A DNA stretch of 8,598 bases, taken from assembly GCA_026395095.1 (NCBI GenBank), contig JAPLZI010000044.1, positions 3,926-12,523 on the forward strand, given 5' to 3'. The first letter of the stretch is position 1. Every line of letters starts with the position of its first letter. Of this stretch, positions 1 to 5,570 are shown one piece after another. The notes beneath the pieces were generated by a model. The model was given only the letters and a program-made list of their open reading frames with translations, was not told the origin of the DNA and searched no databases. The position numbers and the translations under genes are program-made. This DNA comes from Candidatus Tayloriibacteriota bacterium (GTDB taxonomy: Bacteria > Patescibacteriota > Minisyncoccia > Phycocordibacterales > PALSA-1337).

Positions 1-392
1 TCGCCATTGTCAGAATGAAGCATCGCGTAGTATGTACCACCATCTATCATCGGTTGAGAGAGAGTGATCTTGAGCGGATTTATGCCTTCATTTGCCCAAG
101 CATATCCCATGACTGCGCCTGGCTCGCCCTTATTATCCTTGTGGATCACGACCCAGCCGGCCTTTGCGAGCTGAACCGAGGAAACATAAGCGACATTCCC
201 AGGATATTGATCGCCAATAACGATCGAGTTTGCACCTGGAACCGTGGTATCTACTGTGTTTACAGGCTCATTTGGAGTTTCGGCCTTAGGAGACTTTTTG
301 CTAAAAGCCATAATGCCGATGACTATGAGAACGATCACAACTATGGCTGTGACTACCCACTGCCACGTTCGGAGACCTTTTTCTGGTTGCAT
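1..392 (-). CDS. Membrane-anchored DUF7282-like protein (partial, 3' end outside window)
   Basis: The first 130 codons of a minus-strand gene start at the ATG at 392 and run off the left edge without a stop. Residues 1-11 are a short polar start (MQPEKGLRTWQ). Residues about 12-30 are one hydrophobic segment, followed by KK and a Pro/Thr/Glu-rich linker (about 34-52). From about residue 53 an extracytoplasmic beta-rich domain follows, with the motifs GWVVIHKD, GEPGAVMGY, ITLSQPM and YYAMLHSDNG. That pattern matches what I know of DUF7282, a domain of unknown function found in halophilic archaea and also in some Patescibacteria. The likely form is a single N-terminal anchor with the domain outside the membrane. 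It lies 53 bp downstream of murG on the same strand and could be read from murG transcripts. No Shine-Dalgarno is visible; the upstream sequence is very AT-rich. The plus-strand reading frame over the same bases is a shadow. Biochemical function is unknown. Confidence 0.8.
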   Translation of the reverse strand, partial: MQPEKGLRTWQWVVTAIVVIVLIVIGIMAFSKKSPKAETPNEPVNTVDTTVPGANSIVIGDQYPGNVAYVSSVQLAKAGWVVIHKDNKGEPGAVMGYAWANEGINPLKITLSQPMIDGGTYYAMLHSDNG

Positions 393-445
393 ATAATAAT
401 AGGTTATTAACTCTTTTAATACGACTTTATTGAGCTGTTACCTTA

Positions 446-1582
446 TCACTTCTCGTGCTCCAATGCAATGTCTAAAATTGCCTGGGCAATGAGCTTGGCG
501 CTGTCTAAACGGGCAAAAGTCAAGGCCTTTTCCTTCATTTTATCCTTGATAGCGGGCGTTCCATATATACGGTCTATTTCGGCCGCCAAAATATGGCCAT
601 GCAGGTTGTTCTCTTCAATAACCGAGGCAGCACCTGTCTCGCTATATGCAAAGGCATTGGTGGTCTGGTCGTGTGATATTGATGGTGAAAGTGGAATTAT
701 CACTGAAGGAATCCCCCAAGCGGCTATTTCGAATATGGTCGAACCAGCACGAGACACGACCATATCGGCTACGCCAGCGGCCATTCGTAGAGCAAGCTCA
801 TTTAAGTAATCGAAAGGATGATATCGATATGCATATGAATTGTCCTTGAGAACTACGCCGGTTGTTGCTTTTACATCATCTAGATTGGTCTTCCCTGTTT
901 GGTGAATAACCTGATAATGATTTAGTAATTCAGGCAATGACTCGATGATAGCGTCATTTATTGTCGTTGACCCCTGAGATCCACCGAGTATCAGTATTAC
1001 AGGTGTCTCCTGTTCCAGCTTCAGGAATTCATGGGCGCCGTTTTTGAGAGTGTTCGATATTTCTGGCCGAATCGGATTGCCGGTGTAGGCGATCTTTGAT
1101 TGATTTTTTTCACCGAAATATTCAGCGGCTGACGGATATGAAATTGCAATTTTTTTAGCAAAATTTCCTGCCCAGGCATTGACTCTGCCCGGGTGTGAAT
1201 CCGATTCGTGGATGATGACGGGAATATGCAGAATTTTTGCGGCAAAAAGCGCCGGAAAGCTCACATAACCGCCTTTTCCGAATATCACATCAGGGTAAAG
1301 TGAGTAGATTCTGATAAGAGCGATGATGCAGCCGTATATAGTCTTGAAAACATCTGTGATATTAAGTATGGAAAAATATCGCCTGATTTTGCCGGCTGAT
1401 ATGGACATAAACTTTACATCATTCTCAAAAAGGGCGCGGGCGTTATATGGTTCCTTCGCCATATAGTAAAGTTCGGGTGGTATGATCTTGCGTTCTACGA
1501 CCAAGTCATGCAATGCCTCAACGACAGCAATTATGGGATAGAAGTGGCCACCTGAACCCCCGCCAGTAAATAGGATTTTCAT
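446..1582 (-). CDS. murG: UDP-GlcNAc:lipid I N-acetylglucosaminyltransferase MurG
   Basis: MurG transfers GlcNAc from UDP-GlcNAc to lipid I on the inner face of the membrane, making lipid II for peptidoglycan. The 378-residue length is slightly longer than the usual 355-365. The N-terminal glycine-rich loop GGGSGGH (7-13) belongs to the lipid-acceptor domain. It is followed by GKGGYVSFP (102-110), HESDSHPGRVN (125-135) and TGNPIRPE (167-174). The C-terminal UDP-GlcNAc domain has GGSQG (200-204), HQTGK (227-231), SRAGSTIFE (277-285) and SHDQTTNA (303-310). This is the GT28 (GT-B fold) pattern. The ATG at 1582 is chosen because the glycine-rich loop begins six residues later and an extended -10 box lies just upstream. 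ftsW ends 21 bp upstream, which is the usual ftsW-murG order of division and cell-wall clusters; murC does not follow. The gene ends in TGA. Confidence 0.96.
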   Translation of the reverse strand: MKILFTGGGSGGHFYPIIAVVEALHDLVVERKIIPPELYYMAKEPYNARALFENDVKFMSISAGKIRRYFSILNITDVFKTIYGCIIALIRIYSLYPDVIFGKGGYVSFPALFAAKILHIPVIIHESDSHPGRVNAWAGNFAKKIAISYPSAAEYFGEKNQSKIAYTGNPIRPEISNTLKNGAHEFLKLEQETPVILILGGSQGSTTINDAIIESLPELLNHYQVIHQTGKTNLDDVKATTGVVLKDNSYAYRYHPFDYLNELALRMAAGVADMVVSRAGSTIFEIAAWGIPSVIIPLSPSISHDQTTNAFAYSETGAASVIEENNLHGHILAAEIDRIYGTPAIKDKMKEKALTFARLDSAKLIAQAILDIALEHEK

Positions 1583-1590
1583 ATGTGATA

Positions 1591-1599
1591 ATTATAGCA
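1591..1599 (-). promoter_or_regulatory. Extended -10 promoter element immediately before murG
   Basis: On the minus strand the ftsW-murG gap contains TGCTATAAT, a perfect extended -10 box (TGn plus TATAAT). Only 8 bp separate the hexamer from the murG ATG, so transcription would start at, or within a base or two of, the start codon. The position 17 bp further upstream (TCCAAA) is a poor -35, as extended -10 promoters tolerate. This would give murG its own leaderless transcript besides read-through from ftsW. The box match is seen; promoter activity is inferred. Confidence 0.55.
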
Positions 1600-1603
1600 A
1601 AAT

Positions 1604-2704
1604 TCAGGCGCCTTTTGGATATTTGGAAACATTGGCGACAATACCGGCGCCGGCGAGAGTTATTATGAGAGCTGTTCCCCCGTGGGATACGAATAAAAGT
1701 GGCAAACCGGAAATAGGGACCAGCCCGAGCATTGCAGCCATATTTAGGAACGATTCCGTGACTACCAGAACTGCAAATCCAATCGCCAGCATTCCGCCGA
1801 AAACATCTGGGGATCTGTTGCCAATTCTGAACGAACTTAACGCGAACAAACAATATAATAAAAGTAATACGGCTCCGCCCACAAGCCCGAATTCTTCGGC
1901 TGCGACGGCAAATATAGAGTCATCGGTTGGTTGTGGAAGATAACCGAATTTCTGGATACTTTGCCCGAAGCCGCGGCCGAACATTCCTCCGGAGCCGATA
2001 GCGATGAGGGATTGATTTATCTGATAAGCAGATCCATGTGTATTTGCTGTCGGGTTTAGATAGACTTTGAATCGTTCCATGGCGTATGGCCTAAAGTAGA
2101 TCACGCCGGCTACAACTATTCCCAGAAGCACCAACGATAGAACGAGATGACGAAAAGGCATGCCTGCGATCATGAACATTATTATGCCGGTGAATCCTAT
2201 GATGACCAGAGTGTCTGTGTCTGACTGGATGAGTAACAATGTTCCCAGAATCGCCATAATGATGATATATGGTAGCAGTCCGAACTTCATTCTTTTTATG
2301 CGATCCTTAGCAAAATGAAGCCATGCCGCAAAGTAGATCACACTAGCGATTTTCAGAAATTCCGAAGGCTGGAATGAAAATATTCCAAAATCAATCCAGC
2401 GGGAAGCACCGTTAAAATGGAGGGCTAAACTTGGGATAAATAATAGTAAATTTATAAGAACTGCGGCTATAAGGATGATGGTAGCGGTCTTACGGAAAAA
2501 TGTATATTTAAAACGGGAAAACAGAAAGAAGGCTACTGCTCCGATAACTAGACTTATACTTTGTTTTATTGCCACAGAGCCGAATGCTGCGCCTGTTTGT
2601 GACAGGAGTCCCAATGATGCCGATAGGAAAATCACGAAGCCAGCAATCGTAATGGCCGCGGTTGTAAAGAGGAAAAATTTGTCTATGTGATTACTGGAGG
2701 ACAT
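1604..2704 (-). CDS. ftsW: FtsW-type SEDS peptidoglycan glycosyltransferase
   Basis: This is a SEDS-family polytopic membrane protein of 366 residues with about ten hydrophobic segments. SEDS proteins polymerise lipid II into glycan strands; FtsW does so at the septum with a class B penicillin-binding protein, RodA in the elongation machinery. Visible family motifs are NGASRWI (98-104), FQPSEFLK (111-118), GSGGMFGRGFGQS (237-249), a YLPQPTDDSIFAV loop (255-267) and the C-terminal SGLPLLFVSHGG (332-343). Asp262 aligns with the catalytic aspartate of the family. FtsW is preferred over RodA because murG lies directly downstream and the 237-267 region is FtsW-like, but the split is hard to make from sequence alone. 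The start overlaps the end of scpB by 22 bp in another frame, which suggests translational coupling. No Shine-Dalgarno is evident. Confidence 0.92.
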   Translation of the reverse strand: MSSSNHIDKFFLFTTAAITIAGFVIFLSASLGLLSQTGAAFGSVAIKQSISLVIGAVAFFLFSRFKYTFFRKTATIILIAAVLINLLLFIPSLALHFNGASRWIDFGIFSFQPSEFLKIASVIYFAAWLHFAKDRIKRMKFGLLPYIIIMAILGTLLLIQSDTDTLVIIGFTGIIMFMIAGMPFRHLVLSLVLLGIVVAGVIYFRPYAMERFKVYLNPTANTHGSAYQINQSLIAIGSGGMFGRGFGQSIQKFGYLPQPTDDSIFAVAAEEFGLVGGAVLLLLYCLFALSSFRIGNRSPDVFGGMLAIGFAVLVVTESFLNMAAMLGLVPISGLPLLFVSHGGTALIITLAGAGIVANVSKYPKGA

Positions 2705-3219
2705 TTGAAGTTTTGTATCTCGTTCTTAACCTCGTAGTATTCTGGCAAATCAGAAATCTTTGTGATTCCCAAATGCGATAGCAGATCTAACGTCGGTTTG
2801 TATAGAAAACTTCGAGCATCCTCTGGGTTGTCTATTCTCTCCACGAGTCCCCGTATGAGTAGCGATCGTAGGATGAACTGCGAATTTACGCCGCGGATAT
2901 AATCAATATTTGCTCTAGAAATAGGACCTTGATACAGCACTATCGAAAGAGTTTCCAGTCCAGCCTTCCCCAGATCGTGAGTAAGCTCGTCTTTTGTGAG
3001 TTGTTCGATAAGTGGCGATAGTTCCTTCGCTGTGCCAAGCATAATGTCGTCATCTGTTTGTACTAAAGTGATCCCCCTACCCTTCAAGCCTTGCTCCAAT
3101 TGCTCGATACCTTGCCTTATGGTGTCGGTGCTTTCATTCAGAAGACTGGCCAACTTCTTTATCGCGACCGGCTCGGCTTTCCAAAATAAAATAGCTTCGA
3201 TTTTTTGGGGTAGGTCCAT
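2683..3219 (-). CDS. scpB: Segregation and condensation protein B (ScpB)
   Basis: ScpB is the winged-helix (kite) partner that dimerises and binds the kleisin ScpA within the SMC-ScpAB condensin, which compacts and segregates chromosomes. The 178-residue length is typical. The first winged helix spans roughly 3-75 and opens with KIEAILFWKAEPVAIKKLA, matching the family start. The second, about 85-155, contains the diagnostic LETLSIVLYQGPISRANIDY followed by IRGVNS and LLIRGLVE, then the conserved SDLPEYYE end. The ATG at 3219 places the family start at residue 6, and no other Met occurs before residue 60. The gene opens a scpB-ftsW-murG cluster and overlaps ftsW by 22 bp. scpA, usually the immediate neighbour, is separated from it here by a small plus-strand gene. 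The gene ends in TAG. Confidence 0.93.
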   Translation of the reverse strand: MDLPQKIEAILFWKAEPVAIKKLASLLNESTDTIRQGIEQLEQGLKGRGITLVQTDDDIMLGTAKELSPLIEQLTKDELTHDLGKAGLETLSIVLYQGPISRANIDYIRGVNSQFILRSLLIRGLVERIDNPEDARSFLYKPTLDLLSHLGITKISDLPEYYEVKNEIQNFKCPPVIT

Positions 3220-3231
3220 GTGTGTGAATAC

Positions 3232-3237
3232 ATTTTA
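3232..3237 (-). promoter_or_regulatory. Possible -10 box upstream of scpB
   Basis: The minus strand carries TAAAAT 12 bp before the scpB ATG, a five of six match to the -10 consensus. No convincing -35 stands at the right distance. If used, the transcript would start about 5-7 bases before the ATG, so the leader would be too short for a normal Shine-Dalgarno. A promoter is expected here because the gene upstream on the minus strand (scpA) is separated by a hairpin and an opposing gene. Confidence 0.35.
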
Positions 3238-3242
3238 CACTA

Positions 3243-3289
3243 TTGACATCACTGGCGAAAGGAATAGTAGTCATTTCAAATTGAAAGGA
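3243..3289 (+). promoter_or_regulatory. Candidate promoter -35 and ribosome binding site for the small plus-strand gene
   Basis: TTGACA at 3243-3248 is a perfect -35 hexamer. At a 16-bp spacing the best -10 is TAGTAG (3265-3270), only a weak match. AAAGGA at 3284-3289 is a Shine-Dalgarno-like sequence 10 bases before the ATG at 3300 and is one of the few visible in this window. The -35 and the ribosome binding site are seen; the weak -10 makes the promoter tentative. Confidence 0.4.
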
Positions 3290-3299
3290 AAATTAGCAC

Positions 3300-3452
3300 A
3301 TGAATTCATCAACACTGTTAGTTGTCGGGTCTGCCGTGGTCTTCATACTGATCATCTTGTTGCTTGCCATCGGCGGCGGAAAAAGGATGCTGCCATATGA
3401 AAAGGAACTCGAGCGAGATCGAGCAAGAAATCTTAAACCGCCGATCTGTTAA
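3300..3452 (+). CDS. Small single-span membrane protein (50 residues), unknown function
   Basis: A complete short reading frame runs from ATG (3300) to TAA (3450-3452). Residues about 6-25 (LLVVGSAVVFILIILLLAIG) form one strongly hydrophobic helix after a short polar start. Then come a GGGKR turn and a charged tail with EKELERDRAR, ending in KPPIC. The positive charges after the helix suggest an N-out, C-in topology with a short cytoplasmic helix. There is no lipobox and no cleavage motif. It is believable as a gene because it has an AAAGGA ribosome binding site, an upstream TTGACA, a coherent one-helix protein, and a strong intrinsic terminator starting 28 bp after the stop with its U-tract in this direction. 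It lies between scpA and scpB on the opposite strand, divergent from scpB and convergent with scpA. I do not recognise a family. Confidence 0.68.
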   Translation: MNSSTLLVVGSAVVFILIILLLAIGGGKRMLPYEKELERDRARNLKPPIC

Positions 3453-3480
3453 TGTAATGTCCCGGCCTGCTTTAGGTCCC

Positions 3481-3518
3481 GTCCCCGTTCTCCAGTTTCG
3501 GAGAACGGGGACTTTTTT
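3481..3518 (+). terminator. Strong intrinsic terminator of the small plus-strand gene
   Basis: A perfect 13-bp GC-rich stem (GTCCCCGTTCTCC at 3481-3493 with GGAGAACGGGGAC at 3500-3512) closes a 6-base loop and is followed directly by six T (3513-3518). The U-tract is only on the plus strand, so it terminates the 50-residue gene upstream. On the minus strand the same hairpin stands right after the scpA stop codon without a U-tract, where it could protect the scpA 3' end or pause polymerase. Confidence 0.9.
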
Positions 3519-4239
3519 AATATGTAGGCACGCCCACCTCCTTGGTTTCCATTTCGATATCGGCGAATTGGCTAGATTGCGAAACCTGTAGGACACCGTG
3601 TTTGACCAATTCGAGCATTGCTAGAAAACTGACTATAATATTTATCTTCTCTCCCTTGTGTTCCGCAGTAAATTGGTTGAAGCTCATTCGGAGCTGTGTT
3701 GTGATTCTTTTTGTCAAATTGCCGATCATGTCTTCTAGACTCAAAATCTTTTTGACAGCGACCTTAGGCAGGTTTTCGCTTTTTGGCAGCCTGTTTACCA
3801 AGTCCTTCAATGAATTCAAGGCTCTCTCGAGCGAAAATTGTGGGTCAGGAGCAAAGACTGGGCTAAAAGCCCGTGATTGAGATTGGCCGAAAATAACCTC
3901 TTCCCCAAACATTTTTTCTATATTTTTGCTGGCCTCTTTGATGTGTTTGTAGATTTTCAGGCGAGTTTCGAGATCATGAATATCGCCTTGCTCTTCTTCA
4001 GTTAGATTTAATTCGGGCAAAAGCGATTTTGATTTGATAAGAAGCAGAGTTGATGCAACTAGAATAAAATGCGCCAACTCCCCCATCGGCAAATTTTCGA
4101 ATTGTTTTACATGATCAATAAAGTCGTCGGTGACCTTCGCCAAAGCGATGTCGCTGATAAAAAGTTTGTGCTTTTCGATGAGATCGAGGAGCAGATCAAG
4201 CGGCCCCTCGAAGGTTTGTGTTTTGACGGTGAAGGTCAT
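3517..4239 (-). CDS. scpA: Segregation and condensation protein A (ScpA, kleisin)
   Basis: ScpA is the kleisin that bridges the two heads of the SMC dimer and binds ScpB, forming bacterial condensin. The protein is 240 residues, near the usual 230-260. The N-terminal helical domain has the family signature FEGPLDLLLDLIEKHKLFI (10-28), then an LLLIKSKSLLPEL region that follows the HFILVAST stretch. A less conserved charged middle carries the ScpB-binding part, and a C-terminal winged helix contains VSFLAMLELVKHGVLQVSQ. The ATG at 4239 is chosen rather than an upstream Met 18 codons earlier: it shares ATGA with the trpS stop, and the family signature begins soon after. This argues for translational coupling to trpS. 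No Shine-Dalgarno is seen. Its TAA stop at 3517-3519 lies inside the U-tract of the opposing terminator. Confidence 0.94.
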   Translation of the reverse strand: MTFTVKTQTFEGPLDLLLDLIEKHKLFISDIALAKVTDDFIDHVKQFENLPMGELAHFILVASTLLLIKSKSLLPELNLTEEEQGDIHDLETRLKIYKHIKEASKNIEKMFGEEVIFGQSQSRAFSPVFAPDPQFSLERALNSLKDLVNRLPKSENLPKVAVKKILSLEDMIGNLTKRITTQLRMSFNQFTAEHKGEKINIIVSFLAMLELVKHGVLQVSQSSQFADIEMETKEVGVPTY

Positions 4240-5183
4240 AGGACGCCGATTTTTTGTTTGATTTCTATCAGTTTGGTTGAAGCGATTAAACACGCATTAC
4301 TGCCGCCGCGTTGCAAAACTTTATTCACTGTATTTTCGCCCTTGGCTATCTCGGCACGTCGTTCGCGTAAAGGCTTCACAAAGGCGTCAATATCCTCGAT
4401 CAGTGCCTCCTTTAAGGCCTTATATTTGCCTTTATTTGCCCCATATAGCGTTTTTAGATCGCTTTCAGGTCGGAATAGCTTGTGAATGGCATATACGTTT
4501 GCCGGAACATCAGAACCGGAATCCGTGACAATCCCCATAACTGCTTTTATGATCTCGTCGCGTGTGGCAAATAATGGGATCGTATTGTTGTAGCTCTTCG
4601 ACATCTTCTGTCCATCGGTGCCAGGTACGGTCGCAACATGCTCTAGGATCAATGGCTCTGGTAGCTTGAAGGTCTCGCCAAAAACATTATTGAATTTCTG
4701 GGCAATATCGCGTGCGTATTCGACATGCTGTTTCTGATCCTGCCCGACAGGCACGACATCAGTGTTGTAGAGGAGAATATCAGCGGCCATGAGTACAGGA
4801 TAATTAAACGTGCCGACATTAATCTCAACGTTTTTTGCCTGGGCGTCCTTATAGGCATGTGCGCGTTGTAGATATGGCATGGTCACCAGAGTGTCGAAAA
4901 TACATGAGAGCTCCGTGTGTGCCGATACGTCAGATTGCTTGAATAGCGTCGCCTTGTTCGGATCGAGACCGATAGCCATGTAGTCAATAGTCAAGTCGAG
5001 AATGTTACGGGCCATCTCCTCACGGTTCTGGATGAAGTTAAGCGCGTGATAATCCGCCAGGAAAAAATAGCAATCATAATTGCCGGAATTCAATAGGTCC
5101 ACGAATTGTTTCATGGCGCCAAAGTAATTGCCGATATGCGGTCGGCCCGTCGGCTTCACACCGGAGAGTAGTATTTTCTTCAT
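4236..5183 (-). CDS. trpS: Tryptophanyl-tRNA synthetase (TrpS)
   Basis: This class I aminoacyl-tRNA synthetase charges tRNA-Trp with tryptophan using ATP in the cytoplasm. With the start used here it is 315 residues, a little shorter than the usual 325-335. The class I signatures are PHIGNYFG (15-22, HIGH-type) and KMSKS (193-197). MAADILLY (132-139), with Asp135 at the tryptophan-recognition position, and GQDQKQH (147-153, usually GEDQ) also identify TrpS over TyrS. The frame is open 12 codons further upstream, but the ATG at 5183 is preferred: family proteins begin right before the SGVKPTG segment, and an extended -10 box overlaps the extra codons. The gene leads a trpS-scpA pair sharing a 4-base stop/start overlap. 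No T-box or trp leader is visible; the apparent transcript has essentially no leader. Confidence 0.95.
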   Translation of the reverse strand: MKKILLSGVKPTGRPHIGNYFGAMKQFVDLLNSGNYDCYFFLADYHALNFIQNREEMARNILDLTIDYMAIGLDPNKATLFKQSDVSAHTELSCIFDTLVTMPYLQRAHAYKDAQAKNVEINVGTFNYPVLMAADILLYNTDVVPVGQDQKQHVEYARDIAQKFNNVFGETFKLPEPLILEHVATVPGTDGQKMSKSYNNTIPLFATRDEIIKAVMGIVTDSGSDVPANVYAIHKLFRPESDLKTLYGANKGKYKALKEALIEDIDAFVKPLRERRAEIAKGENTVNKVLQRGGSNACLIASTKLIEIKQKIGVL

Positions 5184-5189
5184 GCTGTA

Positions 5190-5219
5190 ATAATAGCAAT
5201 AATTGACATAAGTAATCAA
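5190..5219 (-). promoter_or_regulatory. trpS promoter with extended -10, leaderless geometry
   Basis: On the minus strand TGCTATTAT (5198 down to 5190) is an extended -10 box, with TTGATT (5219 down to 5214) 18 bp upstream as a four of six -35. The hexamer ends 6 bp before the trpS ATG, so the expected start of transcription is at or next to the start codon. This matches the murG arrangement and supports the shorter trpS start. Confidence 0.55.
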
Positions 5220-5232
5220 TCAGGAATATAAT
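5203..5232 (+). promoter_or_regulatory. Consensus plus-strand promoter upstream of the toxin remnant
   Basis: TTGACA (5203-5208) and TATAAT (5227-5232) are both perfect hexamers, 18 bp apart on the plus strand, the best housekeeping-sigma match in the window. Transcription would start near 5239 and run towards the PemK/MazF-like remnant at 5287. The promoter overlaps the divergent trpS promoter. Hexamers and spacing are seen directly; activity is inferred. Confidence 0.65.
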
Positions 5233-5236
5233 TCCT
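5222..5236. promoter_or_regulatory. 15-bp palindrome over the plus-strand -10 box (possible operator)
   Basis: AGGAAT-ATA-ATTCCT is a perfect 6-bp inverted repeat around three bases, and it fully contains the TATAAT at 5227-5232. A repressor bound here would block the promoter. Toxin-antitoxin promoters are commonly autoregulated through such sites, but no antitoxin gene is visible. It could also be chance in AT-rich DNA. Confidence 0.3.
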
Positions 5237-5248
5237 CTGTTTACGAAC

Positions 5249-5274
5249 AAAACCCCTCACCCGAGGTGTTTTTT
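5249..5274. terminator. Terminator-like hairpin, possibly bidirectional
   Basis: AAAACCCCTC (5249-5258) pairs with GAGGTGTTTT (5263-5272) apart from one C-T mismatch, around the loop ACCC. Six T (5269-5274) overlap the right arm on the plus strand; on the minus strand the stem ends in TTTTG. On the plus strand it would stop transcripts from the promoter at 5203-5232 after about 35 bases, acting as an attenuator before the toxin remnant. On the minus strand it is the best candidate for terminating dnaK-dnaJ read-through before trpS. The direction is not settled by sequence. Confidence 0.5.
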
Positions 5275-5286
5275 AATCAACAAATT

Positions 5287-5561
5287 ATGGATAAAGACTT
5301 CGATAATTGGAATAGTCTCAAGAGAGACCTGTGCTTATAATTAAGGGTTTTAGCGAACAATTATGTTGGATAGTACCATTATCATCCTCAACAAAAAAGA
5401 ACCCTTATTATGTGCAGATAGGTTAGTTAAATGGTTCTCCAGCATCGGCGATGATCTCACATTTAAGACTGATTGATACGAGAAGGATTATCAATCGCAT
5501 TGGGTATCTAAATATGCAAATCTTTAGTGAAACGAAACAAGCCATCAAAGATCTTTTTTGA
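5287..5561 (+). pseudogene. Decayed PemK/MazF-family toxin gene
   Basis: The plus strand holds broken pieces of one PemK/MazF-like endoribonuclease. From the ATG at 5287 the frame reads MDKDFDNWNSLK, the family's usual N-terminal tip in Patescibacteria as I know it. It then shifts frame near 5320-5325 and continues RPVLIIKGFSEQLCWIVPLSSSTKKNPYYVQIG (5325-5423), the central strand region. After an in-frame TAG (5424-5426) the same frame goes on LNGSPASAMISHLRLIDTRR... to KQAIKDLF, with TGA at 5559-5561. This matches the normal C-terminal end, with SHLRLIDTRRIINRIGYL as the clearest block. Roughly 35-40 residues between the first two pieces are missing, including the expected REIWWCxLGxNIGxEQDG-like motif near the active site. 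Deletion, frameshift and nonsense codon together mean no working toxin. No antitoxin gene is adjacent. Family assignment is from remembered motifs, not from a search. Confidence 0.8.
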
Positions 5562-5565
5562 TGGC
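5541..5565. terminator. Hairpin at the end of the toxin remnant
   Basis: GCCATCAAA (5541-5549) and TTTGATGGC (5557-5565) form a perfect 9-bp stem with a 7-base loop. The remnant's last codons and its TGA lie inside the hairpin. Neither side has a good U-tract (CGCAATTTG on plus, TTGTTTCGTTT on minus), so it is at best a weak terminator, slightly better for minus-strand transcripts leaving dnaJ. Confidence 0.4.
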
Positions 5566-5570
5566 TCGCA

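Noticed and set aside
15..410. 131-residue plus-strand reading frame at the left edge
   Set aside because: The protein is rich in Cys, His and Arg with no family resemblance, and the minus strand over the same bases encodes a coherent membrane-anchored DUF7282-like protein.
393..445. Promoter for the DUF7282-like gene (TATTAT at 396-401, minus strand)
   Set aside because: The hexamer ends only 3 bp before the ATG, has no extended TG and no -35; the AT-rich stretch makes a chance match likely.
4240..4293. 18-codon N-terminal extension of scpA
   Set aside because: It would overlap trpS by 58 bp and precede the conserved ScpA start with unrelated sequence; the ATGA overlap start is simpler.
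5184..5219. 12-codon N-terminal extension of trpS from an upstream ATG
   Set aside because: The extension (ITYVNYCYYY) is unlike TrpS N-termini and overlaps the extended -10 box; the ATG at 5183 fits the family start.
5287..5561. Programmed frameshift or stop-codon recoding to give a working toxin
   Set aside because: A frameshift cannot restore the missing block of about 35-40 residues near the active site, and TAG is used as a normal stop by scpB here. Decay explains all three lesions.
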